Assembly (NCBI GenBank): GCA_018110855.1
Contig: JAGBFZ010000033.1
Coordinates: forward strand, 1 to 11,070
Length of the DNA: 11,070 nt
Origin: Oscillospiraceae bacterium
GTDB lineage: Bacteria > Bacillota > Clostridia > Oscillospirales > Ruminococcaceae
Direction of reading: 5' to 3'
The notes beneath the pieces are model-generated. The model searched no databases and was not told the origin of the DNA. It was given only the letters and a program-made list of their open reading frames with translations. Position 1 is the stretch's first letter; each line of letters begins with the position of its first letter. Both the position numbers and the translations under genes were made by a program. Positions 1 through 8,279 of this stretch are shown here, piece by piece.

Positions 1-552
1 AAGGGTCTGCTTATCGGCTTTGAATCCATTACACAGGAATCCCAGAGCTATATCCATAAGGGAGTAAACAAAGTGAACAGCTATGTTACCCTGATGGATA
101 AGCTGCACGATAATGGCATACTTGTTCAGGGGTGCTTTGCATTCGGCGGTGATGAGGAGGACGTGAGCGTATTCGACCGCACCGTGGAAATGGTTATCAA
201 GGCGAAGATAGATCTGCCCCGCTACTCTATTCTGACACCCTTTCCGCAGACGGGATATTATATGCAGCTGGAAAAGGAAGGCAGGATAACCGAACGCAAC
301 TGGGCAATGTACGACGTTCAGCACTGTGTTTTCCGCCCAAAGAAAATGACTGCAGAACAGCTTATGGAGGGCACCGACAGGGCATGGCGGGCTACATATT
401 CCACGGGGAATATTTTGAAGCGTCTTGCGCCCTTTTCACACAGTCCGTGGCTGTCGGTACCGCTTAATCTTGGCTATAAGGGCTATGCGGACAAGTGGCA
501 TAAATTCACCCGTGAGGTCATGTGCGACAATTCCGATATACCTGTGCTGTAA
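1..552 (+). CDS. Radical SAM protein, C-terminal part (5' end outside window)
   Basis: The reading frame is open from the first base and ends at TAA 550-552, giving 183 residues of a longer protein. The visible part is the C-terminal portion of a radical SAM barrel: a 'LIGFES' strand near residue 4, a 'G-FAFGGD' strand near residue 45, and a 'TPFPQTGYY' segment near residue 79. The same landmarks occur in the same order in the complete radical SAM protein downstream (LIGFES, FVFGYD, LLPFPNTALY), so the two are paralogues. The Cys triad for the iron-sulfur cluster and any N-terminal cobalamin-binding domain would lie upstream and cannot be seen. The stop is 26 bp before the next start, consistent with one operon. 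Substrate unknown. The family call is firm; the B12-dependent subclass is inferred from the paralogue. Confidence 0.85.
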   Translation, partial: KGLLIGFESITQESQSYIHKGVNKVNSYVTLMDKLHDNGILVQGCFAFGGDEEDVSVFDRTVEMVIKAKIDLPRYSILTPFPQTGYYMQLEKEGRITERNWAMYDVQHCVFRPKKMTAEQLMEGTDRAWRATYSTGNILKRLAPFSHSPWLSVPLNLGYKGYADKWHKFTREVMCDNSDIPVL

Positions 553-578
553 ATTATCATCTGACGGAGAGTATATTT

Positions 579-1910
579 ATGAAGATAACCTTTATTCTTC
601 CTGCTATAGGTAAAAAGCCCGGAGAGAAATATATCGGCACATGGAAAATGGAACCGCTGACCATTGCCGTACTTAAGGCGCTGACTCCTCCCGATATCGA
701 AACAGAGCTTTACGATGACCGTATAGAGCTGATAGATTATGATACTAAGACAGACCTTGTCTGCATAACCGTTGAAACATACACAGCCCGCCGCAGCTAC
801 AAGATAGCGGAAAAATTCCGCAGCCGAGGCATACCCGTGGTAATGGGCGGTTATCATGCAACGCTCTGCCCCGAGGAAACTGCCGAGTACTGTGACAGCG
901 TGATAGTTGGCAATGCAGAGACAGTATGGACACAAATGCTCAATGATGCCAAAAACGGCTGCTTGAAAAAATACTACACAGGCGGCGTGGGAGAGTATGA
1001 TATTTCCCCCGACAAAAGCATATTCAAGGGAAAAAAATATCTTCCCGTATCGCTTGTGGAAACGGGAAGAGGCTGCTGTCACAGCTGTGAATTCTGCTCC
1101 ATATCAAAATTCTACTGTGCAAAATATTACTGCCGTGATCACCGCCTTATTCTAGATGACATAAGACGCTCCGAGCATAAGTACACATTCCTTGTTGACG
1201 ATAATCTCGTTGCTGACAGGCGCAATGCCATAAGCCTTTTTGAGGATATCACACCGATGAAAATCAAGTGGGCAGGACAGGGAACATTGTCCATAGCAAA
1301 GGACGAAAAGCTGCTCCGTGCTATGAAAAAAAGCGGCTGCGAGATAATCCTTATCGGCTTTGAGAGCCTTGACAAGGAGAATCTCGCCCAGATGAACAAG
1401 TCGTTCAACTATGCATTGGGCGAGCGTGACGAGCTTGTAAAGCGTATCCATGATGCGGGCATAGGGATATATGCTACCTTTGTTTTCGGCTATGACAATG
1501 ACTGCGAACGCACTGTGAACGATGCTCTGGAATTTGCAAAGAAGCACAATTTTTATACTGCCGCATTCAATCATCTGCTGCCCTTTCCGAATACTGCGCT
1601 GTATGACAGATTAAAAGCGGAAAACCGTCTTATTTATGACAAATGGTGGCTTGCAGAGGGTTACAATTACGGTGAGCTTGCCTTTGAGCCTAAGAGCATT
1701 TCCGCAGAGAAATTAAGTCTGCTGTGCCGAAATGCACGCAAGGAATTTTCAGCTCCGAAAACTGTGCTGAGCCGCGGCTTTGCTTCGCTTGGAAGAACAA
1801 GCCCTCTTATGTGGGGACTGTTCTGGGGAATGAATCTGCGTATCGGCGGCGAGGTTGACCGGAAAATGAATGTGCCAATAGGAGAAAACCTTGATGAACT
1901 TCCAAAATGA
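579..1910 (+). CDS. Radical SAM protein with N-terminal cobalamin-binding-type domain
   Basis: 443 residues. The start ATG 579 follows a GGAG motif (565-568) at about 10 bp; an in-frame ATG at 522 lies inside the previous gene and lacks this. Residues 1-130 have the fold pattern of a B12-binding domain, ending in 'VVMGGYHATLCPEE' (87-100). The classic DxHxxG cobalamin-ligand motif is not visible, as is common in class B enzymes. The cluster motif is C166-x3-C170-x2-C173, followed by 'FLVDDN' (204-209), 'LIGFES' (258-263) and 'FVFGYD' (301-306). This architecture is typical of enzymes that methylate unactivated carbon or rearrange substrates using cobalamin and S-adenosylmethionine, but many members lack an assigned substrate. 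It follows a paralogue and overlaps a GNAT gene, suggesting a joint biosynthetic or modification task. Family confident; reaction unknown. Confidence 0.88.
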   Translation: MKITFILPAIGKKPGEKYIGTWKMEPLTIAVLKALTPPDIETELYDDRIELIDYDTKTDLVCITVETYTARRSYKIAEKFRSRGIPVVMGGYHATLCPEETAEYCDSVIVGNAETVWTQMLNDAKNGCLKKYYTGGVGEYDISPDKSIFKGKKYLPVSLVETGRGCCHSCEFCSISKFYCAKYYCRDHRLILDDIRRSEHKYTFLVDDNLVADRRNAISLFEDITPMKIKWAGQGTLSIAKDEKLLRAMKKSGCEIILIGFESLDKENLAQMNKSFNYALGERDELVKRIHDAGIGIYATFVFGYDNDCERTVNDALEFAKKHNFYTAAFNHLLPFPNTALYDRLKAENRLIYDKWWLAEGYNYGELAFEPKSISAEKLSLLCRNARKEFSAPKTVLSRGFASLGRTSPLMWGLFWGMNLRIGGEVDRKMNVPIGENLDELPK

Positions 1911-2925
1911 CAAATACACTCTCCGTTCCGCCGACAGCGGCGATAACGACGGCATAAGGGAGATCTTCCACAGCGAGGGCTTCAGCGGTGGTCTCAGCGT
2001 GAAATACCTTCGTGACCCGAAGCCGTATGATTCCTTCTGCGCCGATGGCGACAGAGCAGAAATACTTGTTATCACTGACAATGAAAAACACCGCACGGCT
2101 GCAGTGGGCGGTGCGGTCATACGAATGGAATATGTGAACGGCTCTCCCGAAAAATGCGCATATCTCACAGGGCTTAAAATACATCCAGATTACCGCAGAA
2201 AAATATCATTTATTGCGAAGGCGTATTCCTTTCTGCATGATAATATTTCCGATTGCAGATACACATATACCACCATTCTTGATGATAACATATCAGCAAT
2301 ATCAATGCTTGAAAAAAAGCGAAAAAATATGCCTGAGTATAAATATCTCGGGCATTATACTACATACTGTTTTCACGGCGGAAAGAATATTATTCCCGTT
2401 GAAAAGGACAATTTGAGCGGCTTTGATAAGCTGATGGAGAATCATTTTTCACGCATGGATCATGTTCCTGTGGAATATAAATACAGCGGCTTCGGAGAGG
2501 GGCATTTTTACTCAGTCCGTGAAAATGGTGAGATAATCGCCTGCTGTTTTATATCCGATCAACAGGCGAATAAACAATACAAAATGATGTCTTATGGCGG
2601 TATTTACAGACTCATTTCAAAGCTGCCGACAAAGCTGCTGGGCTATCCCGAATTTCCCAAGGCAGACAGCATTATAGATCATGGTGTTGTATCATATCTG
2701 TATATAAAGAACAATGATAAAAAGCTATGTGCGGATTTCCTTCGTTCGGCGGCTGCACAGACGGACTTTTCCCTGCTTCTGTGGGGAGGATCTGAAAACA
2801 ATCCTCTCTGCAGTGCCATGGAAAAGCTGCGCTCGATTAAATACGGCAGCAGATTTTATTCGGTATCATGGGACGGAGAAAATGTACTGACGGGTATGAT
2901 CGGTGCTGAGGCAGCACTGCTGTAA
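1894..2925 (+). CDS. GNAT-type acyltransferase-like protein, possibly tandem GNAT
   Basis: 343 residues. ATG 1894 is preferred because GGAG at 1881-1884 sits 9 bp upstream; TTG 1891 in the same frame is the alternative. The start lies inside the preceding radical SAM gene (17-bp overlap), so translation is probably coupled. Residues about 8-155 look like a GNAT domain: 'AVGGAVIRMEY' (70-80) as the central strands, 'AYLTGLKIHPDYRRK' (89-103) as the acetyl-CoA-binding strand and loop, and 'ILDDNISAISMLEK' (128-141) as the late helix. The usual RxxGxG/A pyrophosphate loop is degenerate (RRKISF), so binding may be weak or altered. Residues 170-340 repeat a similar strand-helix rhythm ('GEIIACCFIS', 'SYLYIKNNDK', 'KYGSRFYSVSW'), which suggests a second GNAT-like half. 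The acceptor substrate is unknown. GNAT membership is judged by motif only. Confidence 0.75.
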   Translation: MNFQNDKYTLRSADSGDNDGIREIFHSEGFSGGLSVKYLRDPKPYDSFCADGDRAEILVITDNEKHRTAAVGGAVIRMEYVNGSPEKCAYLTGLKIHPDYRRKISFIAKAYSFLHDNISDCRYTYTTILDDNISAISMLEKKRKNMPEYKYLGHYTTYCFHGGKNIIPVEKDNLSGFDKLMENHFSRMDHVPVEYKYSGFGEGHFYSVRENGEIIACCFISDQQANKQYKMMSYGGIYRLISKLPTKLLGYPEFPKADSIIDHGVVSYLYIKNNDKKLCADFLRSAAAQTDFSLLLWGGSENNPLCSAMEKLRSIKYGSRFYSVSWDGENVLTGMIGAEAALL

Positions 2926-2945
2926 GATATTGCTCCCACAATTTT

Positions 2946-2991
2946 TATGCTTGCTCCGCTGACGAAATTCATCGTCGGCGGGGCAAGCATA
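2946..2991 (+). terminator. Rho-independent terminator of the radical SAM/GNAT operon
   Basis: A 20-bp inverted repeat, 2946-2965 with 2972-2991, pairs throughout with two G-T wobbles when read on the + strand and leaves the 6-nt loop AATTCA. It lies 20 bp after the GNAT stop and is followed by TTTCTTCAT, a modest U tract. Read on the minus strand, the stem is followed by AAAAATTG, so it is a poor terminator for the converging hem operon. Confidence 0.75.
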
Positions 2992-3040
2992 TTTCTTCAT
3001 GAGTTAATTTTCCGGTCAATAGAAAAGCATCTTACCCATG

Positions 3041-4291
3041 TCACCTGAATGCTCTGCAGGTGAGCTCAATATCCTCATCGGTATGCGCGGCAGATACGAA
3101 CATGGCTTCAAACCGGGAGGGCGCAGTATATATGCCCCGTTCGAGAAGCCTGTTGAAATGCTCCGCATATTTTTGTCTGTCCGAGGTGCAGGCTGTGTCA
3201 TGATCGGTCACGGGAACATCGGTGAAAAATGCCGTAAGCAGCGAGCCTGCACGATTCACATTCAGTCCTGACTCTCTCATGGCAGCCTCCAGCCGTGCGG
3301 ACTTTCTTTCCAGTTCATCATAGATATGCGAATCGTCCATTAGGATCTTCAGCGCAGCGGCTCCTGCGGCAACGGCAACGGGATTTCCCGACAAGGTCCC
3401 TGCCTGATATACAGACCCCAGCGGCGCAACGCACTCCATGATCTCCGCTCTTCCGCCATAAGCTGCAAGGGGCATTCCTCCGCCGACTATCTTTCCCAGT
3501 GTTGTCAGATCGGGAGTGATACCGTACAGCTGCTGGGCTCCTCCGAGAGAAAGGCGGAATCCTGTTATTACCTCGTCAAAGATAAGCAGCGAGGAATATT
3601 TCCCGGTGATCTCACGCAGGAAACGGAGAAAGCCATCCTTCGGCGGAACCACGCCCATATTTGCGGCGCAGGGCTCCACGATAACGCACGCTATATCCTT
3701 TCCGTACCTGTCAAACAGCTCCTCCACCGACTTTTCGCTGTTATAATCCGCAAGAAGAGTGGTTTCGGTACAGCCCTTGGGGACGCCTGCGCTGTCAGGA
3801 ACGGAATTCGTCAGCAGACCTGAACCGCCCTTGACGAGAAGTCCGTCCGAATGGCCGTGATAACAGCCCTTGAATTTTACTATCATATCCCTGTGAGTAT
3901 ATCCCCTGGCGGCACGAACAGCACTCATGACCGCTTCTGTACCCGAATTCACAAGGCGGAGCATTTCCATTGAGGGCATACACTGCCGTATCAGCTCGGC
4001 AAGCTCTATCTCTCCGCTGTGACACGCCCCGAAGGTAAGTCCCTTTTCAGCGGCTTTGCAGACGGCTTCACGAATTTCGGGACGTCCGTGTCCGAGGATA
4101 TTCGGTCCCCATGAGCATACATAGTCTATAAACTCATTTCCATCGGCATCGTAAATTTTATCTCCCTCTGCCCGTTCGATAAACAGAGGAGAACGTCCCA
4201 CGCTGTTAAACGCCCTGACAGGGCTGTTCACTCCTCCGGGCATAAATTTTTTCGCCTGCTCATACAGCTTTTCCGAATTAGTCGTGTTCAT
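3041..4291 (-). CDS. hemL: Glutamate-1-semialdehyde 2,1-aminomutase
   Basis: 416 residues, near the usual length of about 425-430. It converts glutamate-1-semialdehyde to 5-aminolevulinate using pyridoxal/pyridoxamine phosphate, the second step of the C5 pathway, and acts with HemA in the cytosol. Visible signatures are 'MPGGVNSPVRAF' (17-28), 'WGPNILGHG' (61-69), 'NSGTEAVMSAVRAARG' (115-130), 'IFDEVITGFR' (237-246), and the cofactor lysine K267 in 'TLGKIVGGGMP'. The start at ATG 4291 has an AAAGGAAAT ribosome binding site; the open frame extends to 4348 but that would overlap hemB and lacks such a site. It is the last gene of the hem operon, 43 bp after hemB. No strong minus-strand terminator is visible after it. 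Confidence is very high. Confidence 0.97.
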   Translation of the reverse strand: MNTTNSEKLYEQAKKFMPGGVNSPVRAFNSVGRSPLFIERAEGDKIYDADGNEFIDYVCSWGPNILGHGRPEIREAVCKAAEKGLTFGACHSGEIELAELIRQCMPSMEMLRLVNSGTEAVMSAVRAARGYTHRDMIVKFKGCYHGHSDGLLVKGGSGLLTNSVPDSAGVPKGCTETTLLADYNSEKSVEELFDRYGKDIACVIVEPCAANMGVVPPKDGFLRFLREITGKYSSLLIFDEVITGFRLSLGGAQQLYGITPDLTTLGKIVGGGMPLAAYGGRAEIMECVAPLGSVYQAGTLSGNPVAVAAGAAALKILMDDSHIYDELERKSARLEAAMRESGLNVNRAGSLLTAFFTDVPVTDHDTACTSDRQKYAEHFNRLLERGIYTAPSRFEAMFVSAAHTDEDIELTCRAFR

Positions 4292-4334
4292 ATGGATTTC
4301 CTTTCTATGGTTAAAAAGCCGTTCAATCCTTGTA

Positions 4335-5282
4335 TCATTCAATATCAAGAGCGTGGTAGGTAATAATTATATCCGCTCCCGCTCTTTTTATTGCTATGAG
4401 ATTTTCCCTGATTATCCGCTGTTCATCTATCCAGCCCCGCTCCGCTGCCGCTTTTACCATCGTATATTCTCCGCTCACATTATATGCGGCAATGGGCACA
4501 TCAAAACGCTGCCGTGCAGACTTCAGAACGTCCAGATAAGCAAGGGCAGGCTTTACTATTATCATATCCGCTCCCTCGTCAAGATCATCCGCTATCTCAC
4601 GCATAGCCTCCCTGCCGTTGCGGCAGTCCATCTGATAGGTGCGGCGGTCTCCGAAGCAGGGCGCAGATTCGGCTGCATCCCTGAAGGGCGAATAATATCC
4701 CGAAGCATATTTTGCGCTGTATGACATAATTGGAATGTCCGCAAAGCCGTTGTCGTCCAGTGCGGCGCGTATTGCGGAGACCCGTCCGTCCATCATATCA
4801 GAGGGGGCGATGATATCCGCTCCAGCCTGTGCCATACTTACAGCCGCCTTTGACAGCAGCGGAAGAGTTTCATCGTTTAGTATCTTTCCGTCCATTACCA
4901 CTCCGCAGTGACCGTGAGATGTATACTCGCAAAGACAGACATCCGCAATAACTATAAGCTCGGGATAATTTGCCTTGATAAATCTCACAGCATTCTGTAC
5001 AACTCCGTTATCGTCATATGCTCCCGAAGCAAGCTCGTCCTTATGCTCGGGTATCCCGAAAAGCAGCACGCCTGCTATCCCCTTTTCGCGCACTCTGTCC
5101 ATTATCTCGGGCAGTCTGTCCACGGAATACTGATATATCCCGGGCATTGACTCCACAGGTATTTTCTTGTTCTCGCCGAACACAACGAACATGGGATAAA
5201 TAAGCTCCTTTGGAGATATTCTCGTTTCGGCGGTAAGCTCACGCATTGCCTCACTGCTGCGAAGTCTTCTGAATCTTTTCAT
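4335..5282 (-). CDS. hemB: Delta-aminolevulinic acid dehydratase (porphobilinogen synthase)
   Basis: 315 residues, close to the usual 320-330. It condenses two 5-aminolevulinate molecules to porphobilinogen. The two active-site lysines are visible: K191 in '[17 protein letters not shown]' and K244 (Schiff base) in '[13 protein letters not shown]'. The three zinc-binding cysteines are present (C116, C118, C126 in '[13 protein letters not shown]'), so this is the zinc-dependent class rather than the aspartate-rich magnesium class. The start overlaps the end of cobA-hemD by 32 bp; an AAAGG motif lies about 12 bp upstream of ATG 5282, inside that gene. Translational coupling with the upstream gene is likely. 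Confidence 0.97.
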   Translation of the reverse strand: MKRFRRLRSSEAMRELTAETRISPKELIYPMFVVFGENKKIPVESMPGIYQYSVDRLPEIMDRVREKGIAGVLLFGIPEHKDELASGAYDDNGVVQNAVRFIKANYPELIVIADVCLCEYTSHGHCGVVMDGKILNDETLPLLSKAAVSMAQAGADIIAPSDMMDGRVSAIRAALDDNGFADIPIMSYSAKYASGYYSPFRDAAESAPCFGDRRTYQMDCRNGREAMREIADDLDEGADMIIVKPALAYLDVLKSARQRFDVPIAAYNVSGEYTMVKAAAERGWIDEQRIIRENLIAIKRAGADIIITYHALDIE

Positions 5283-6765
5283 TTTTAGTCAGCCTTTCTA
5301 TTTTTTCGATCATGCCGTCGGAAGTAAAGCTGTCGGCAATAAATACATTTTCCCTGTCAACGGCTTGTGTTCTGAAAAGCTCCTCTGCGGTAACATTGCC
5401 GATGCAGACGATCTTCGTCCTGTCGGAAACGGTATATCCCGAACCGAAAAACGCCCTTACTCCCGACCCGCTGGCAAAGGTGATAAAATCGGTGGAGATA
5501 TTTTTATCGTAAGCCTTGTCAGCCCATGGAACAGTATCATAAATTTTTATATCGTCATATAAGATACCGTTATCGTCCAGAATGTTGTTAAGTATCTCCG
5601 AGCCCTGCTCCGCACGGAGTATAAGCACCCTTTCGCCGTTTTTTGCATTATCCGCAATTAGTTTTCCGAGAGCCTCCACCGTATAGGTATCGGGAACAAG
5701 CTCGGGAATTATCCCCGAACTTCTGAGCCGTTCCCCTGTCGGTCTGCCAACCACTGCGATTTTAAGACCGCAGAGCCTGCGGACATCAATATTCAGCCGC
5801 TTCATACGGTCAAGAAAAATATCCGCTCCGTTGACGCTTGTAAGTGCTAAACAGCTGTATTCCGAAATGTTTTCAAGTGCCCTGTCAAACCGTTCATTAT
5901 CCTCATACTCCGAGATCTTTACTAAAGGCAGAGGATATGCGCTGCCGCCCTGTGCATAGATCTTGTTCGTCAGCTTGTGAACAAGAGCTCTCGTTCCCGT
6001 AACAGTCACTGAAACACCACTGAGCTTTTTTTCAAGAGTCCTTGAATAATCGAGAGCAGCCGTTTCTCCGACTATTATCACAGCAGGCGCAGAAATATTT
6101 TCCTTCTGAACAGTTTTTGCAATATCTGATAGCCTTCCCCGTACTGTTCTCTGCTCCGAAGTGCCGCCCTTTGAAATAACCGCTGCGGACGTATCTGCGG
6201 AAACTCCCCCGCCGATCAGCTCATCGGTCAGCATTTTGAGGCGGTTAAGTCCCATAAGAAATACAAGAGTGCCGTCAAGAGCGGCATATTTTCCAAAATA
6301 CCCGTCGGGAATATCATCGGCGGTGTGAGCAGTAATAACGTGAAAGCTGCGGCTGACCCTGCGGTGAGTCACAGGTATCCCCGCAAGCTCGGGAACGGCA
6401 ATGCATGACGATATCCCGGGAATTATTTCAAATGGGATATCCTCTCCCGAAAGCGCTGCCGCTTCCTCGCCGCCCCGTCCGAAAACAAAGGGATCGCCGC
6501 CCTTTAATCGGACAACGGTTTTGCCCTCAAGAGCCTTTTTTACCAGTATCTCGTTTATGGCTTCCTGCGTTTCGCTGTGCTTTCCCATACGCTTGCCCAC
6601 GCAGACTGTCTCCGCATTTTCGGAGGCAAAGCCCAGCAGCCTTTTGTCGATAAGATCATCGAACACAACGCAGTCCGCCTGTCCGAGAGCATATGCTCCC
6701 CGAAGAGTGATCAGATCGGCTTCTCCGCAGCCGCCCCCCGTAATATATACTTTTCCCTTGCTCAT
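5251..6765 (-). CDS. cobA-hemD: Uroporphyrinogen-III C-methyltransferase / uroporphyrinogen-III synthase fusion
   Basis: 504 residues in two domains. Residues 1-245 are a SUMT/CobA methyltransferase that turns uroporphyrinogen III into precorrin-2: '[18 protein letters not shown]' (84-101) and '[20 protein letters not shown]' (116-135) are canonical. The N-terminal glycine loop reads GGGCGEAD (10-17) instead of the usual GAGPGDPE. Residues about 250-490 are a HemD domain, which cyclises hydroxymethylbilane to uroporphyrinogen III: 'VTGTRA' (255-260), '[11 protein letters not shown]' (307-317), '[11 protein letters not shown]' (429-439). HemD is poorly conserved, so this half is called from position, length and these weak motifs. 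The fusion lets one protein close and methylate the ring, committing flux to sirohaem/cobalamin. The start overlaps the hemC stop (ATGA), behind an A7 run; the nearest Shine-Dalgarno (AAGGGA) is 15 bp upstream, rather far. Confidence 0.95.
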   Translation of the reverse strand: MSKGKVYITGGGCGEADLITLRGAYALGQADCVVFDDLIDKRLLGFASENAETVCVGKRMGKHSETQEAINEILVKKALEGKTVVRLKGGDPFVFGRGGEEAAALSGEDIPFEIIPGISSCIAVPELAGIPVTHRRVSRSFHVITAHTADDIPDGYFGKYAALDGTLVFLMGLNRLKMLTDELIGGGVSADTSAAVISKGGTSEQRTVRGRLSDIAKTVQKENISAPAVIIVGETAALDYSRTLEKKLSGVSVTVTGTRALVHKLTNKIYAQGGSAYPLPLVKISEYEDNERFDRALENISEYSCLALTSVNGADIFLDRMKRLNIDVRRLCGLKIAVVGRPTGERLRSSGIIPELVPDTYTVEALGKLIADNAKNGERVLILRAEQGSEILNNILDDNGILYDDIKIYDTVPWADKAYDKNISTDFITFASGSGVRAFFGSGYTVSDRTKIVCIGNVTAEELFRTQAVDRENVFIADSFTSDGMIEKIERLTKNEKIQKTSQQ

Positions 6766-6771
6766 TTTTTT
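6762..6771 (-). other. A7 slippery motif at the hemC stop / cobA start
   Basis: On the minus strand the hemC frame ends GCA AAA AAA TGA, so the heptamer A AAA AAA immediately precedes the stop. A slip of -1 there continues directly into the cobA-hemD frame at its ATG. An AAGGGA sequence lies 8 nt before the heptamer, a spacing similar to the stimulatory Shine-Dalgarno of dnaX frameshift sites. The only small hairpin seen downstream (CGGCT...AGCCG) is about 32 nt away, farther than usual. The motif is seen; its function is inference. Confidence 0.4.
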
Positions 6772-7652
6772 GCTGTCAGTCCCTTCAGCAGCTCGTATTT
6801 ATCCGATACATTTCCCTCCGCAGTGAGGATAGCTCTGCCGTCTGCGGAGCAGATAATTTTAATATTTTCGCCCGATACCCGGGTAAATATCCCTGCAGGC
6901 GTGTGGCAATCTCCGCCGCATATACGCAGAAATTCCCTTTCGGTCTCAAAGGAAATGTAAGTGTGCCTGTCGGATATCTCACGAAGTATTTCCGAAGCAG
7001 CGGAATCCTTTTTCGTTTCGGCAGCGATAATGCCCTGACACGCTGCAGGAACAAACTCCTCCGCTTCAAATATCATGAATGAAAGATCGCTGTTTTCAAT
7101 AATGCTATTTCCGATTTTTTCAGAAAGTATACCCAGCCTTTCAAGACCTGCCGCTGCAAGGACAATTCCGTCATACTCTCCCGATATGAGCTTGTTCAGA
7201 CGTGTCTCCACATTGCCTCGGATATCCTTGAATACGGCGTTCGGACAAAAACGCTTTATATTTTCCCGGCGCCTTATGCTGCCCGTCCCTATGAGCAGCT
7301 TATCTGTCGGGGCAAGCTCTGCACCTTTCGGAAGCACCAGCACGTCACGATGATCTCCACGTTTCAGCACAGCGGATATTTCCAGTCCGTCGGGCAGATC
7401 AATATCAAGATCCTTTGCGCTGTGAACAGCTGCATCAATATCCCCCGAAAGGATATGCTCCTCCAGCTCGGAAGAAAAGACTCCCTTTCCGCTGATCTGA
7501 GAGATCGGTCTGTCGGTTATTCTATCTCCCTTTGAAGAAATTTCAACGATCTCCGTTTCGATATCGGGGCGGCTGCTTTTTAATGCCCGAACCACCATTT
7601 CCGTCTGAGCAAGAGCCAATCTGCTTTTTCTTGTCCCTATTCTTATCTTCAT
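6762..7652 (-). CDS. hemC: Porphobilinogen deaminase (hydroxymethylbilane synthase)
   Basis: 296 residues, slightly short of the usual 305-315. It polymerises four porphobilinogens into hydroxymethylbilane on a dipyrromethane cofactor. The N-terminus 'IRIGTRKSRLALAQT' (3-17) is characteristic. The catalytic aspartate is D81 in 'HSAKDLDIDLP', and the cofactor-binding arginines lie in 'GTGSIRRR' (122-129) and 'RGNVETRL' (145-152). The cofactor cysteine is C249 in 'CGGDCHTPAG', where most homologues read 'EGGCQVPIG'; a second Cys at 245 sits close by. The start ATG 7652 overlaps the preceding stop as ATGA and has its own AGAGGAAA site about 10 bp upstream, so it should be translated even though the gene before it is frameshifted. 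Its product goes directly to the HemD half of the next gene. Confidence 0.97.
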   Translation of the reverse strand: MKIRIGTRKSRLALAQTEMVVRALKSSRPDIETEIVEISSKGDRITDRPISQISGKGVFSSELEEHILSGDIDAAVHSAKDLDIDLPDGLEISAVLKRGDHRDVLVLPKGAELAPTDKLLIGTGSIRRRENIKRFCPNAVFKDIRGNVETRLNKLISGEYDGIVLAAAGLERLGILSEKIGNSIIENSDLSFMIFEAEEFVPAACQGIIAAETKKDSAASEILREISDRHTYISFETEREFLRICGGDCHTPAGIFTRVSGENIKIICSADGRAILTAEGNVSDKYELLKGLTAKK

Positions 7653-8274
7653 TTTTCTATTTCCTCTAAAAGCTCATATATTTCCGATCTGTCGGGTATT
7701 TTCTCTGCTTCATCGATATAGCTGATAACGGTGTACATAGCATTTCTGCGCTGTTCCTCCGAGAAAAATTTTTCCTTGACAAGAGGACGTATATCTGCTG
7801 TTATTTCTGCGCAAAACAGCATTTTTTCATCTATCAGCTCCTCTATCTTCCGCCGCAGATACGCCGAAAAAGCGGGAGCCGTTCCCGAAGTGCTTATCCC
7901 CACTGAGATATTTCCCTTATGCACCAGAGCAGGGAAAATAAATGTGCATTTTTCAGGGTCGTCCACCGTGTTCACGGGAATATTTTCTCCCTGCAAAGCT
8001 CGTAAATATGTAAATTAACATGAGTTTCGGATGTGGCGGATATCACTGCGGAAGCGTCCTCAATATCATCATCCGAAAAGGGCTTCAGATTGATTTTTAT
8101 TTTTTTGTACCGCTCGGCAAGCTCGTATATCTCATCACAGACATAGGGGGCTGTCACGGTTATCACAGCACCGTATTCAGCTAAAATGCGCACCTTTCGG
8201 AATGCCACCCTTCCGCCGCCTATCACTGCGATCCTTTTGTCCATAATATTCTCAAAAAAGGGGAAATATCCCAT
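7649..8274 (-). pseudogene. Precorrin-2 dehydrogenase / sirohaem synthase N-terminal type, broken by a one-base frameshift
   Basis: Two frames together encode one protein of about 208 residues. The first (8274 to 7972, 100 codons) holds 'GYFPFF' and the NAD-binding 'VIGGGRVAFRKVRIL', and ends '...HIYELCREKIFP' then TGA. The second (last codons to 7649; open from a TTG at 7996) continues 'NIPVNTVDDPEKCTFIFPA' and 'GISTSGTAPAFSAYLRRKIEE'. Homologues read through as 'ELCRE(K)NIPVN.VDDP.LCTFIFPA', so one base is missing near 7983-7986, where A4 on the coding strand would need to be A5. Everything else looks intact and conserved, so the lesion is recent or is a sequence/assembly error. The codons there (GAG AAA ATA) do not form a canonical -1 slippery heptamer. 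The enzyme would oxidise precorrin-2 to sirohydrochlorin with NAD+. It lies 5 bp after hemA and overlaps hemC by ATGA. Confidence 0.88.
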
Positions 8275-8279
8275 AGCTG

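Noticed and set aside
2946..2991. The hairpin as a bidirectional terminator also ending the hem operon
   Set aside because: On the minus strand it is followed by AAAAATTG rather than a U tract.
4284..4724. Long plus-strand open frames inside the hem operon (for example 146 codons here, 141 codons at 6401-6826, 135 at 8313-8720)
   Set aside because: They lie opposite well-conserved hem genes, lack recognisable motifs, and are antisense shadows.
7980..7990. Programmed -1 frameshifting in precorrin-2 dehydrogenase
   Set aside because: The codons GAG AAA ATA do not form an X XXY YYZ heptamer in the upstream frame, so a missing base is the simpler explanation.
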